Source: Sipunculus nudus
Taxonomy: Eukaryota > Annelida > Sipuncula > Golfingiida > Sipunculidae
Assembly: GCA_026874595.1 (NCBI GenBank)
Contig: CM049309.1
Location: forward strand, 43,911,079 to 43,975,078
Length of the DNA stretch: 64,000 nt
Reading direction: 5' to 3'
The notes below the pieces were generated by a model. That model was not told where the DNA came from, did not search any database, and saw nothing but the letters and a program-made list of their open reading frames with translations. Shown in pieces: positions 1 to 53,800 of the stretch; within the stretch, counting starts at the first letter, position 1, and each line of letters opens with the position of its first letter. Position numbers and translations under genes: made by a program.

Positions 1-373
1 TCAGGGATACATACATATATAACATATTTCATACATATATATCATATATAGATATATCATATTACAAATTATGTATATGACATATACAAACATACATTTT
101 TTTCGCAACCGCGACCGATTAAAAGGAATCGGCCTTTCCGCAACCGCATATACGGCGACCCCATAACGCGGCTGCCACCGCGTATAAGGAATCGTAGCTT
201 TTACCAGGCAACTTGAGAAAAATAGGTGACTCGTGTACGCTTCACGGTCGCAGCGAGCAAACAATTATGTTGCTATTATAAGAGATGGGGTGCTGCAATG
301 CTAGAACATGAGCGAGAACCTGAAAAAGGCTTGTAGTACTGGTAAGTTTCCGGTGCAAGTGTTCCTGTTTTGA

Positions 374-470
374 CTACTGTGTACTGCATATTTACTGTGT
401 AGTTACTGTGTACTGTGTACTGCATATTTACTGTGTAGTTACTGTGTACTGTGTACTGCATATTTACTAT
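374..470. repeat. 36-bp tandem repeat, 2.6 copies
   Basis: Unit starts TGCATATTTACTGTGTAGTT; identical copies begin at 386 and 422 and a partial one at 458. Confidence 0.85.
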
Positions 471-544
471 TATAGATTTGGCCCCATCAGCTGGTTAATA
501 GTTCCGATATAACAGACTGGGCGGTTTGTTGAAGGAAGGCCTGA

Positions 545-740
545 TCTGGACGGAAAAAGAGAGAGGGGCTAGAGAACAGGACTCAAAGCCGGGAGATCCT
601 GAGTTCGAATCTCAGCCGAGGCGAAGAGATTTTTCACGGTCGGCCCCACCAAGGGTGAGCGCTCTGCATGTTTAACGAGTAAGCCGTGCCAAACGGCCGT
701 GTTTCACTCACAAACGAAGGCAACTTTCGTTCCCGAAAGG
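545..740 (+). repeat. tRNA-derived SINE, 5' part
   Basis: Tail-less copy of the SINE family better seen at 31386. The B box GAGTTCGAATCTC, the GGTGAGCGCTCTGCA block and the GTTTCACTCACAAACG block are recognisable; the A-box region is degraded. Confidence 0.6.
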
Positions 741-875
741 GTTCATGTCAGAAACGACCTGTGCTGCGACATGTGCAAGTTTTAGTAAGAGGTGTCTAAG
801 CCAATAAACATTCAAAAACAATCTCATATGACAAATAAACCCTCTATTAATAAACCTTACTATTAAACATCATTA

Positions 876-879
876 TCTG

Positions 880-960
<81 letters not shown>
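876..960. repeat. Compound microsatellite (ATCT)n (TA)n (GA)n
   Basis: Perfect tetranucleotide tract passing into (TA)n and then (GA)n. Confidence 0.95.
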
Positions 961-962
<2 letters not shown>

Positions 963-1010
963 AACCGAGAGTTAACTCTGCTGAAAGACAAATAATAAGT
1001 AATGTATAAT

Positions 1011-1552
1011 CAGTGGCGAATTCAGAAGTTCGAGAACGGGGGGTGGGGGGGGGGGGTAGGGGCGAGAACGGGGGGTGGGGGGGGGGGGCGCTTATACTAG
1101 GTTCGAGGTTGATTGGTATTGAGAAAAATTTTTAGAAATGCAGTGTACGAGGAATTTCTGGTTTTCGACTAGTATTTTCTTGAATGTCTTTGCACATTGT
1201 AGTCGAACTTCATGGTTGGGGGGGGGGGGGGGGGGGAGGTTTACATGTGACCGGCTTTAAAATTCATATATCTTCAAAATTAGGAAATCAACTGGAAAGT
1301 CCAAAAAATCAATCGTTTATAAAATATTGGTCTATATACATTTCGTTTATAACTTGCAAAATATCATCGTTTAAATGTAATCCTCGTGGTTAAATTATTG
1401 ATATGTTCGAGTCGCTTGTTAAACTGAGGGGGCTTATTGTTATGACCCAGCCTAGTGTAATACGAAAAGACCGCCTCTCTCAGTATAGTAATACATGGAA
1501 GCTATCTTAATTAATGAAACAGATCACAGAGCTGTTCATGGATCCGCCACTG
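1011..1552. mobile_element. MITE with CAGTGGCG ends
   Basis: Inverted termini: CAGTGGCGAATTCAG at the left, and CAGTGGCGGATCCATG when the right end is read in reverse. TAA is found on both flanks if the terminus is taken as TCAGTGGCG. It holds three long poly-G tracts (1038-1088, 1217-1236). No coding capacity. Confidence 0.55.
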
Positions 1553-1592
1553 ATAACTCGTATGTATAAATATTTGATGTGATCTGACTTAC

Positions 1593-41986
<40,394 letters not shown>

Positions 41987-42561
41987 TTTGCTTAATCTCA
42001 GGAGAAATTACGAGTAAACAGAATAATAGTCACTGCGTCCCTTCCGCGGAGGCCGTATGCACCGAATGTTACGAAAATATTGAGCTAATCTGCCAACGAC
42101 TTTATGGGGTCATCATGGGTCATGACCTCATTTTGGTTCCCTGTGGCCTCTCATTAAATATTTTTTACTTGGACTGCACCCTGATTTCCCCTATGTTGTC
42201 CCCTAAAACCTTTTTGACCTGGTCTAAAACTACATAAATTAATATCAAGATAAATAAGCACAATAAATATTTTAATTATTATTTTGCATCTCCTAAGTGG
42301 AAACATTGATCTCTTTATTTTTCTGGTCAAGCCGTTTGCGGATTAGACCCAGTCATACTGCCTCACAACACGTGCGCCATTCAGTTTCAACAAAAGTGAC
42401 GTCATTTAATGACGTCACAACGTTCTCCCACCGTGACGCGTAGAATTTATATTGCAGGATGAAATAGCACAGCCTACCATGCGGCTTATTTTGATGGGGA
42501 AAATCAGCTCTGTTTGCATTTGAGGAAATACAACTGAATTAGACCCAGATTGTGGTACAAA
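41987..42561. promoter_or_regulatory. Shared divergent promoter region of DCST2 and DCST1
   Basis: The 575 bp between the two start codons contains the 5' UTRs and presumably the transcription starts of both genes. It holds a pair of CRE sites (42397-42417) and no convincing TATA box for either gene. On the DCST1 side there is a short upstream ORF starting near 42479. Bidirectional use is inferred from the head-to-head geometry. Confidence 0.6.
42396..42418. promoter_or_regulatory. Paired CRE sites in a 23-bp near-palindrome
   Basis: TGACGTCA occurs at 42397-42404 and again at 42410-42417, the two being inverted about a TTA centre so that the 23 bases are almost self-complementary. CREB/CREM/ATF factors bind this motif, and CREM drives many post-meiotic testis genes in mammals. 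Function here is inferred. Confidence 0.6.
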
Positions 42562-42601
42562 ATGTCATTAATAGCTCGCTGCTGTGACCGGTGTTGTGCA
42601 G
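42562..42601 (+). CDS. DCST1: DCST1 exon 1 (start codon, tentative)
   Basis: An exon is required because exon 2's frame runs into a TGA at 44287. The ATG at 42562 (A at -3) encodes MSLIARCCDRCCA and ends in phase 1 at donor GTTTGT, exactly what exon 2 needs. The CC..CC pattern continues in exon 2. Confidence 0.6.
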
Positions 42602-45600
42602 GTTTGTGTAACTTTGGCATCACGTCAATAATATTCAAGACATAAAAGTAACAAAGAATATGGGGCCTATACATTAAGAGTCATCAAGAAAAATATACAT
42701 ATCTAAGTATCAGGAGGCCATCCACTATAAAAGGAGACATTTTTATTATTTCTTATTTTAACATTTTTATATTAAATGGTGACTGTTGAAACTTTGGGAT
42801 TGGGAAATAATATCATATGAATAAATATGCCTCCACACCCGACTGGGAAAGATCTTGATTACCGCATCAAGCGGTAAATATACAGGTGTAGTTTAGGGGG
42901 GTTGTATAAAAGGCCTATATTACCAATTGTTAACGCATTATATCCAAATTTTGTGGTTCTTTGATAAGAGGAAATGTATACTTATATAAGTATAAGGCAT
43001 ATATAGTTTAATAGCTAATATATTTTATATATAATGACATAAATTGCTCAAATATAGCTTTTTTTCTGGCGACGTCATGAACGTCTTGCATAACGTCATG
43101 GCGTAAGATCAAAATTTGAGCCAATAAAGTCGACTTTTAAGCCACAATGACTCTCAAACAAGACCACCTTTCATTATATAACCCTTATTCTTCTAAAACT
43201 ATACATCTCCTCTATATTATAGAATATTACTTTTGTTTATAATTTGCGTTAAATATCGTAATATCGGCCTTTTATTAAAAAAAACCCTAAACTACACCAT
43301 TACCCATCAAATAGTGTTTTATGTGCGCATACATACGTATTTGCGTGAAAAATCCCTCATATGGTTTTGCAACTGGTGTGTTTCCATACATGTGTCCGTC
43401 AGCGCATATGCATATGTGCGCATATATGCGTGAAAATCGCTTCTGTGACGATTTTCACGCATAAGGTCTGCGTAAACCTACGTGAAATGACGTCACTTCA
43501 TCTTCCTGTTGTGGAAGTCTTGCTTGATCAACTGTACGAAATATACATTTACCCGTTCACGGCTTCATGCATATACGCGCACATGGAGACACATCTATTT
43601 TTCACACATATACACGCACATACGCATGTACGCGCACATCGAAGCACAGCTTTATGGATACTGGGAGCTTTTTTTAAGTAAAACCGTACAGTTACATGAT
43701 AGGGTTTCTTAGTACATTTTTAATTAACAAAATCAGTTCGGTCAATGAACACATATTATTCGGAACTTTTTAAGATCTCTTTAATGTATCATTCGAAGCT
43801 TTAATACTGTTGTCTGTACCACCAGTAGGTACTTGTTGAAACTTGGTGATTGTTCTCTTAAACTTTAATAGGATCACATTGTTTGTTACTAAAGCTTATT
43901 AGTAACTAAAGGCCTATGAAGGGATGAAATACCCAAACAATATTTATATTTCGCAGTCTTCTTTTTTTTCTTAATCTTTGATAGTTATATTTTAGAATAT
44001 TCATGACACTAAACCACCAATCAGAGGCTTCAAAATGTAGTTGTTTGAGCATGTGACCAGTGACCTTGACCTCCACCAATCGGGTTGCAATGTTGTAAAA
44101 AATACTGTTTCGCGTATTTCGCGGTGTATAGTTTTGGTATCATTCTAGTTAATTAAGCTTATGCCCGATTACTTCATTGATGCCCATTAGATAATTATCT
44201 GCCAATTTATGAAATCATTGCCAAATTATTATGGGCAAGTCACTGTGGAATAGGCAATAGGATTTGTCAATGGCATTGTCTCACTATGAGTTACACAGTT
44301 GTTGGTCACTTCAGGTTTGGACAAGTGCTGTCGACGACTTTGTCCACCCGTGTACCGTTTCTTCACCAGCAAACCGGATGAATTTACTACCATCAAAACA
44401 GCTCTAGGATTTCCCTTTGGATTCCTCATTGGCATAGGTACAGTTTTTAGACAAAAAAATAAGGTTTGGTTCTCAGGCACTTTTATTTCAGAAATCAATG
44501 CGGGCAGGCGGTTTTGTTTTTTATTTTAATTTTTTGTATGTTTCGATAAAATGTCAAATGATAAGGAAAAAACATGATAATAACAGATTTATTTTGCTAA
44601 ACAAGTGAATCAAATGTCCGAGGAGCTGAAGCTCAAAATTGATAAGTTTCTATGGAAAATCAAAATAAAAATTTTTGATGCGGGGGTTTAAAATTGACGC
44701 GGGCGGTTCCTGAGAACAACACCTTTTATTAATTTTTTTTCTTTACTTTCTTTTTTTATTTTGGGGGGGGGGGGGGGTTCGATTTTGCCATAAAACAAAT
44801 TGTCATAACTTGTTGCCTAATTGTTACATGTTTTGATCAAGTTTTTGTTTTTTTAAGCGTCCTTCTAGGGTCTGCTATCCTCTGTTTGTCATCAAATCTA
44901 GTAAATTCTGCCACAACTCTCATCATGGCATTGGCCATTTAACACGTGAAAAGTATGCTAGCACAAACATTGGTGACGCCACTTGTGTTAACCTACTTTC
45001 TTATTTTAAAAAAAATCAATATTTTTCTTACATAGGTCGGAAGATATTTTTTTCTTTTTTCTTTTCTTTTGTTTTTATTGTAAACTGTTCCAGATATGAT
45101 GTAGACTTGTATCAAGACTTAGGCTATAGGTGGCGCCACCTATATTAAAGCTTAAATGGTTATTATTTATTGCAAAGGTTTATTCATTTATCAAATTATC
45201 ATATATACACATTTGCACAATGAAGCAAACATATGACTCCTTATTGTAGTTTAATAATGATATACTACAGGGCATATTCTATAACCGTTAGTACTGGGAA
45301 AGGAAAGTAAAATTATCCCATACTTCCTAAAACTAAATGAACGGCGTCCCTTGTTTCAGTAATGTCAATACGTACAAGAATTAGGGAAAAAAAAGCTTGG
45401 GTTAGCAGGCACCTTTTTTGTATTTTTCGATAAAAAAAAGTCATATGTATGAACAGGGAAAAGCATGGTTATAACAGAATTGTTTTGCTAAACAGGCAAA
45501 AAGACTTCATAACAAAGGTAACCTTATCAAAATTGTATTATTTTATCTTCTTGAATGAAACGTCCGAGCGGTTGGAGCTCAAAATCGGAAAGTTTCTATT

Positions 45601-47810
45601 GAAAATTAACATTTTTGATGCGGGGGAAGGGGGAAGGGGTTAAAATTGAGAACCCTACCTTTTTTTGCCTTATAGTTCATGTTTTCTTTTGTTACAGGCC
45701 TTTACAATATCGTGGTGGTACGGATGAGGTTAGCGGAGTACCTGGACTTCGCTCTGGGATCATTTCTGACTCTCTCCCTGGCCGTGGGTTATGCCCGCTC
45801 AATCCAGGTGCGCTGTATCGCAATGCTTGCCTTCCCGACATTCTTTGGAAAAAGTGGCAGGAGCTACGTAGCGGCATACGCTCTTGTATACTTATTCGCT
45901 GGTTAGTGACTCATTTTATTTAGAATTCAGTATTTTGGTTTGACCTGTTAAAACATCTAATAGCAAGGCTTTTTAAGTGCAGTTTGATACAAGCCTTACT
46001 GTAAAAAAAGTATCTGCTTGTTTTAAAATACCACTATTATTATGTTTCACTTATCTACCTGTCTCCCCGGGGCTGTCATAAAAAAAGCCTTTTGTTAGCT
46101 GCAATATTCCGACCGTATTCCAGTACTATGTACAAATGACTTGTTTTGCTCTCTTCGTACCGTTCGTGACATTTAGTGGAGGAATAGCAGTCATTTTACC
46201 TTCCCTTATTTTGAATAATGCCGCTCTTAGCACATCTTTCGTGAATGAATCCCCCCCCCCCCGTCAGCCGCAACATGTTTTAGGGTTTCAGACCACCACC
46301 GCCCCCCCCCCCCCCCCCTCTTTCCACCTTTTCTTAGGATTAGTCATTAGTCCTTTTTTTCTAAATCCTGCCCCTGAACACAAAGAGTTTGAAGGCCGGA
46401 ATATCGCTACGAAAGACAAATTACCGTAAGGTCATAATAGATATATGAAGCTGGAACATTATTGGAGCGCAATCAGACCTTTTATTCATGGGAATGATTA
46501 GATTGAACGGGAACACCGTGGAAGAAGAACAAATCCTAGAAGTTATAGACACATCCGATGATTGCAAACATAGCCCCCTGCAGCAGATCAACTGGTTCTA
46601 TCAGAGATGATGTTTGTGAATTGAGATATAGTAGGGTAGAAACGATAATGTAGCTTAAACATCTAAGAAGACCTGTCTTCCATATAGCTTATACAACTTG
46701 AAAGTGTTTTAAGTTTAGTTAAGAAAAACTGTCTTGCTTAATAAAAGACAGTAGTCTATATAACTTGCACAATTATACACTAATTGGTGTCTCCAGCCAA
46801 AAAAACTATACTAAAGACATCATAATATACAAAAATACTTCAAGTATTAATTCAGTCTCCTCTCTTAAACACTATAAATTTAATAGTGTCACATAGATTT
46901 AAATTAGCCAGGGTTTCCACTAACATAAAGCATAAATACTACTATATAGTACTGATATGAACCATGAATGAAAAAGGAAACTTGCAACTTTATTGAAATT
47001 TTTTTTAATTTTTTTATTTATTATTGTTATTATAATTATTAGGAGAGTAACTATAAAACAATGTAATGAACGGGTTCCTTTGACGTATCGTTGTAAACAG
47101 TTCAATAATTTCATAGTCTGTAAATGCAACGGTGTGTGTTCATTTGAAAGAGAAATCAATTGTGCTGTGTAATGTGTTTATGTTTCAATTTCGGTTAAAA
47201 TTTTGTGACGTATGATTAGAATTTAAATTTATTAAGATCAATATAAGTAAAAATTAATTTTCTCTGAGAAGAAATTTAAAAATATATGAATATGCTATGG
47301 ACTGTCCTTTTCAGTAGTATCAATATTATTAATATCAATATTAATAATATTATTATTTATTAATGTTATTATTATTATTATTTATGGATCTTAATATTGA
47401 TATTATTATTAGAATTATTATTATTACTATAATTATTTTTATAATAATGACTTTTATTATTACAATAATAATAAACTATAAGATAAAAACATATATTAAA
47501 GTGAACATTAAGTGAATAGGGACATATCTGTTACAGATTATGGGGTGTGTTGCAATAAGGTGACTTAAGTCATGTAGGTGACTTAAGCCCAGGGGCATCT
47601 GTGTGTCACCTTGGTAACCATTATGATGTCACAATTGTAATCATGGTATTTAGGCCCCTAACTGGGCTTAAGTCCAGTAAAATGTTATTGCAACAGGCCC
47701 ATGATTCTCAAACTAACTTAGGAAGATAAGAATTAATAATGTCATCAAATAAAGCTTACATGGACATTCTCATCTTTGAAAAGCTGACAGACAGTTCAAA
47801 AGACAAATTT

Positions 47811-47887
<77 letters not shown>

Positions 47888-50800
47888 ATATTAAAAATAC
47901 ATTAGACAGTGATTTGTTATTTGGTATGATCCACCAAAGTGAATTAAGGCTGTACTCTAATTCGGTATAAATGCTTAATTAATACAATTAAAAACTGTCA
48001 GCTGCATGGTCATGCAAGGTCTAGACAAGGAAGTCTGGCATTTCTCCAGCTGATTCGGTGAATAGAATTGTCCATGTATATCACACGAGTGAAACTGCAT
48101 TAGTGGCTGAATTTTGTCTATGGGGTTTAAGCAAGGCTAGGACAGCCAACTACAAAAACGCAAAAAATGAAGCGCGGGAACTAAGATGTGAATACCTCTG
48201 ACCTCTTGATCAGGCATGACTAAATGCACGGATGCTGAAAATCAGATGTGATTGTCAGGTGCAAATTAAAATGTTGTAGGGAATGAAGGCCTTCTGGAGT
48301 TCAGGTGAATATTTAATTGAAGGGACACCAGAATGACGTTTATGGTGTTTGATATGCAAAATGACACTAAACTGTAAGAAAATTGAAGCGTAACTCCGAC
48401 TTGTATGATAGTGTAAATAGATAGCCCAGTGCCTGCCGCAGTCCATGTTTTGCCTTACACATCACCATTTGGTCAGTGACCTAGTTTCGGTGACGTCACG
48501 ATCGGATGTATCTATAAGTTAGTAAGAGTTGCTAAAACGTGTTCAAATTGGAATCCCCATAGATACTTATTTGCGCGAAATTTCGAACTGCGTTTATGCT
48601 GTAAAATGGAAAAAGCGAAAAAAATCAGACGCGCAATATTTACCACTTCCACAGTATCTAAATTTAAATGGCTGTTTCCACAATGCGGTTTCTTATGTTA
48701 AATTTCTTATATTTCCTAAGGACCGGTTGCGAACATCATGCACAATGCCCATGAAGTGACCCGTTGTATTGGCTGTACCGCTGAGCTGATGGCAAACCAA
48801 ACTAAAGCCAAATGGGAGCTTCGTCTGAAGCCGATCGCCGACATCATGAAGGATCTGCAGGTGGGTATACATCCAAAACAAGGACATCAGCTCACACCAT
48901 CACAGAGTAACCGACCGACATTTCAAATCTATATGATTTAGTGGTAACCCCTATTTATTTTAACCATAGAAACGTTTTCTTATATTAAAGCAGCACAATA
49001 GTTAAACGCCTGTAGTGTACAAGTTCAGTTAACAACGCTTCACACCTGTTCCCAACGTACCTTTTTTATATATGACATGGTGCTTGTACTGAGAAGAAAT
49101 ACCACGAGTCACTGTGCATCAGCTTATTTGACTTGACCAAAGCATATAACACGGTGAACAAGAAACAAGACGTGAAACAAGGTGGGGTTCTTGCCCAGAC
49201 CTTATTCTCCATATTCTTCAGCATAATGTAATTTTCTTAGGAAATATTTCAGATTGAAATATGTTACAGAAGTGAACCTTTGTTTAAAAGCATTGTAATA
49301 TAAAAAGAGATGTATGAAAAAATCACTTTATCCAAAAAATATTAAATTTTGCTACATTAGATACTTTATTGGTTACTCTGTAAGTTCTTACGCCCGGGAT
49401 ACAGAAATAGTTGCCTTCGCCAGGAGGGCATGCGTTCATCCCCGTTCGTGCGTGTGTTTGTGTGTGTGTGTTCACAGCATAACTCACGCAACCATGAATG
49501 AAATCACAATAGATGTTTATGGCATTTCGGGAATGGATCAATGAAGAACCGATAAGGTTTTGGTGTGGATCCGGCGCATGATCCGGCATATCAGAAACGT
49601 CATCAATAAATATTCATAATCACTGCTGCACTTTATCATAATAAGTGAATGCAAACACCGAATTGGGAGCATCCGAGAAAGGGAACACCCCCCCCCCACC
49701 CCCCACCGGCATATGGTGGATGCTTGCAGTCCTGAAAATGCATATTTCTAGTTAGCTATGTATTTACATCAAAACCATGCTAAATCTTAGTAAACAACCG
49801 GCCGTTTATTTAAAGCCTGATTTTGGTTTCAGCAACAAGGACTTGAGGTGGCCAACATGACAGCCCGGGTGAGGAGAGAGTTCAACCCAGTAAAGAAAGA
49901 GGTGAGAGGGTTGTCAGAAGAGCCTGACGCTGTTTAGTTTTCTCTCTAAAGGCAGCCAAAGATCAAAACTTATAGAAAATACAAATCAACAGTCCCTACC
50001 AAAGCTTTCTCAGTTATTATCGGGCCTTACATAGAACAATAATCCAAATGTATAAAATATGTAAGGAGCGATCGATAATATTTTGTAACTGACCATGAAG
50101 AGACGTTACTAGAGGTGTGCATTTTATGCATGACAGCTATACTATTTTCATCGTCTATTTAATGAGTATTAAGTTAACCAGGAGGTATGATTATAATGAA
50201 ATGCCATCATTAAGTCTCCTGGATTTAAGGGTGTGCATGCTTAGGGTAGGAATAATCCAGATGCCTGTCGTCAGGAATAAGACAAACCCTCTGACGTTGT
50301 ATCGATATCTCATCATTTTGCCGTTGAGGCTCTGACTGGTATCTAACTTGAACCCTTTAGTTCTGTGGTCCAACTCCTTATTCATTGCACTACGCCCTCC
50401 TTCAATGTTCACAATAATTTGTGTGTCTCTAGTTTATTCACCCAAACGGCGAACGTATTAGAGAGCCATTATGTGGTCCAATGCCTTATGCATTTCACAA
50501 CGTTTTACCTCAACATTCACATAATTTATATGTCTCTTGTTTTAATCACCAAACCGTTGAACGTCTTAGAGAGTCATTCTATGTTAAACGCCCTTTCCAC
50601 TACACTAAGTCTTACCTCAAAATTCACAATAATTTTTGTCTCTAGTTTTATTCAACAAACCGGTGAACGTCTTGGAGAAACTCATTACATGTCACTGTAT
50701 TCTCTCAGGTGGAAGACGATACCGAAATTGACGAACTGCAGAAGAGTACAGACTACGCAGACGACCTCACGGAAAACGATGATTCCCGCTCAAAAGAGAT

Positions 50801-53800
50801 AGAAAAACGTCACAAAGGTCGCCACGCCAAAAACGACGGTGATAAACTGGAAAACAAATACACCAAGAAGCTGGACTATCGATGTGAAGGTAATGCATAG
50901 ACAATTTTTCAAAGAGAGTAAATTTCCAATAAGAAAGCCGAGGTCATGCTGTACGACTATTTGCTACATCGAGTTGATTTCTGATGTAACCATTGAACCT
51001 GTATTTAGTACGTTTTCAAACTTCAGTAATAGAATTCGCCCACCGCCAAAATTGCATTGTCGAAAAATAAATGTTTTCAGAAATAGATGTGATAGTAACA
51101 GCGTTAGTTGCATATTTACAAGGTACGTACTTTGGCTTCCTTTAGATTTAAACTCTTTCACAGTAAAATTGGCATCGTTGGATCCTGCGGATCATCATGT
51201 TATTTTAACGATCAAAAATTCACTCTCATTCTGTAAACTGACTAGATTTAAACCAAAAGGCAGTCAGTCTGATTTCCCCCCAGTGAATCTATACATTTTA
51301 TTTGCTTTTGTGGACAAATTTCATATTATGCGATTTTACATGGAACATTTGATGTATAAGTCTTGAATTTTTTTTTTCACTAATATAAGTTGGCCCTTAT
51401 GTTACTTCCCATATTACATTGCAAATATATGAAAATTCATGCTGCTAATTTACTTTCCCAAGTCCTTATTGATTGTGTTTGCAGACATATACAGTTTGGG
51501 TGTCGTCATGTGTAGAAAGAAATTCGAAAAAGCAGAAAAGGACTGTATGTCAGCACTCAATGTTCTCGGTCACGCGCTGTGCTGGCCGCTTAAGATCACG
51601 GCTATGTGTGAACTCGTCAGAGGTGAGTCGGGATTACAGCTGGAGATTTTAATCTCAAATAATATTTCAGACTGATTATGACATAAATATATCGGGAAGA
51701 AGAGAACTGTAGGAGGGCGATGAATTTGTCTGCTGAAGTATGTTTTTTTTTCCAATCAATGTCGTTTTCAGTCAACCAGTGCATAAGTTACCTTAGGAGT
51801 TGGGGAAAGCGCCTATCATGAACAAGACGTGATACATCAGGCCGTAATAAACGTGTTCTCCATGAGCTTTTCAAATTGAACCTCAATAACATTTTGGGCC
51901 GCCCATTTCCCTCAAATATATTTTATTTATCTCCAAATAGTCCTCTGTTCCCATCCTCGTTTCCGGTCTATGACAGGAAAGGGTCCGGTTCCGGGAAAAC
52001 TTAACGTAACAGTAAGTGGTAAAAAAGTTCGTGCCGCCGTTAAAATACAAAGGATTTTTTTATTCATCAGCTAGCACATAAAGAAAGAAAACGTAGTGAA
52101 AAACAATACGTCCTGGTTCTGTTTCACAGCCACTTTAAAAAAATGGGACATATTCCAGGGGCTAACATTTCACCGGAAGGAGGACGCATTAGTAACAAGA
52201 GCCTGTGTCACCGATATCCCAGTCTTCTGGTCTACTTTACCGACAGAGAGTATACTGCCAGTTATAAAGGCCAGTTAGCCACCAATGGTGACTAAGATGT
52301 TCAATATATAGGAGAGTACATTTTAGTCACCACCCCATACATGCACTTTTTTGACGTTGTAAGCTACGTACTATCTGTTTCTGTAAAAAGGGGGGAAATC
52401 CATAATGATCTCGGGTATCTCATTTTATTAAGACAAACTTCTGTTATGGTACGCTAACTGCATAAACTCCCGGTTTAAATATGTCTGTATCCCTAAGAAA
52501 ACGGTAATAGAACACAAGATTTTTCGCCGCTGCAAATACATTCTTACTTCTTATGCCATGGTGGTTATATGCAGTACGGCCCGTGTCTTCTTTGACCAAA
52601 ATACACAATAACTGAAGAAAAATGCACTTTCAGTTGCCAATATGGTGCAATATTGTGTTCAAAATAATATACTTTTACCACGGTGAAGAAGTTATTAAGT
52701 CACACCAGCCGTGACACTGCAGTAAAGCTGACTTTTCGTTTAAGACGTTTCGTCCCTGCAGGCGGCTAACTGCCAGCATTCCTATCAGCGATCTTTAAAT
52801 GTGGAAGGTTACTTACTGAGCAATAAAAAAAAGGAATCTGTGAGATATTCATACTTTGGGTCTCTGTAGCATCGCAAATGGTAATAATTAAAAGATTTAA
52901 AACATGCGGGCCAGCCAGCAGTCAATCCAGATATGAAAAAGTTACACGCGTAATTAGTCCTGCATGTGTACACCTATAAATGTGCTCATAAGTGACTTTC
53001 TTCAGTCATCACTAGATAAAGTGACAAATGCTTAGAAATTCCTTTTTTTTTGACACATTATTATCTCAATTATATTTTTCATAAATTATCAGTTATAAAG
53101 GGATAAGATCTGTATATCGTCATTTCTAAATTTTGTGATACAGAAAAAAAATATGAAGTACATGAAAGACTTTGTATCTGGTTCTGGTCTAAACACTCTA
53201 CTGGCTCTTGAAGGAGGTCATGTTTTCACCTTTGATTGTCTTTCTGTTTGTGTGTTTGTTCATTTGTCAGTGCACAAGTTGTGATGTGTCTGTCGGTGAG
53301 TTGATATAATTTCGAGACGATCCACGGATCGTGGATTATCTTTTGTGACTTTTTAATCCGTTGTTCAATAGGTTTCTCAGAGTTATGGGTTTATTTACAT
53401 TTAGTCCTGCCGGGAATTACGGGCACAAACTGTGACTCCATGAAGGCTGTAAATGAAGGGTTCGGAGGCAGCTTCGAGACGGCAGAGGCCGCAGCAGAGG
53501 CATTCGGGTCCAACTTCAAGGTCAACATGCAGTACAAGGTCAGGATAAACTCTTATAAATGCCTATTCTTTTACACTGTCAGTTCAATTTTGCTTTATAC
53601 AAAAGTTCCCAGCAAAACCGTCCCAGCACACGGTCTCAGTGCCTCCCCTTCAGCTGCTTTACACTTTGTTATAGTTTGTCGTGTGAGTAAACAGGGACTA
53701 GTAGCAAGGCAGCATGCGCAACAGATGCCATGTGCGCCAGTGATCGCACCCGGTCCACTAATTGTTACACATGTGTGTTTTAGGAGTAAGCCAATGGGTT

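Larger units (their letters stand above)
1..1592. other. DCST2 intron 13 (partial)
   Basis: Holds TATACA-rich sequence (1-75), the 36-bp repeat, a SINE fragment, a compound microsatellite and a MITE. No further DCST2 exon is visible. Confidence 0.8.
45902..48720 (+). other. DCST1 intron 3
   Basis: Contains two poly-C tracts (46251-46262, 46302-46318), AT-rich (TAATAT)-like sequence (47315-47475), a short palindromic MITE and a (TA)n(GA)n tract. Confidence 0.75.

Noticed and set aside
42827-42873. Alternative DCST1 first exon starting MPPHPTGKD
   Set aside because: It ends in phase 2 at its GTAAAT donor, whereas exon 2 needs phase 1; joining would destroy the CC..LCPP frame.
46136-46429. 97-codon plus-strand ORF with a hydrophobic start
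   Set aside because: It contains poly-Pro from poly-C runs, has no splice support and no family resemblance; it lies within DCST1 intron 3.
50839-51366. 175-codon plus-strand ORF
   Set aside because: It overlaps DCST1 exon 6 in another frame and runs into intron 6; the composition is intron-like and no domain is recognisable.
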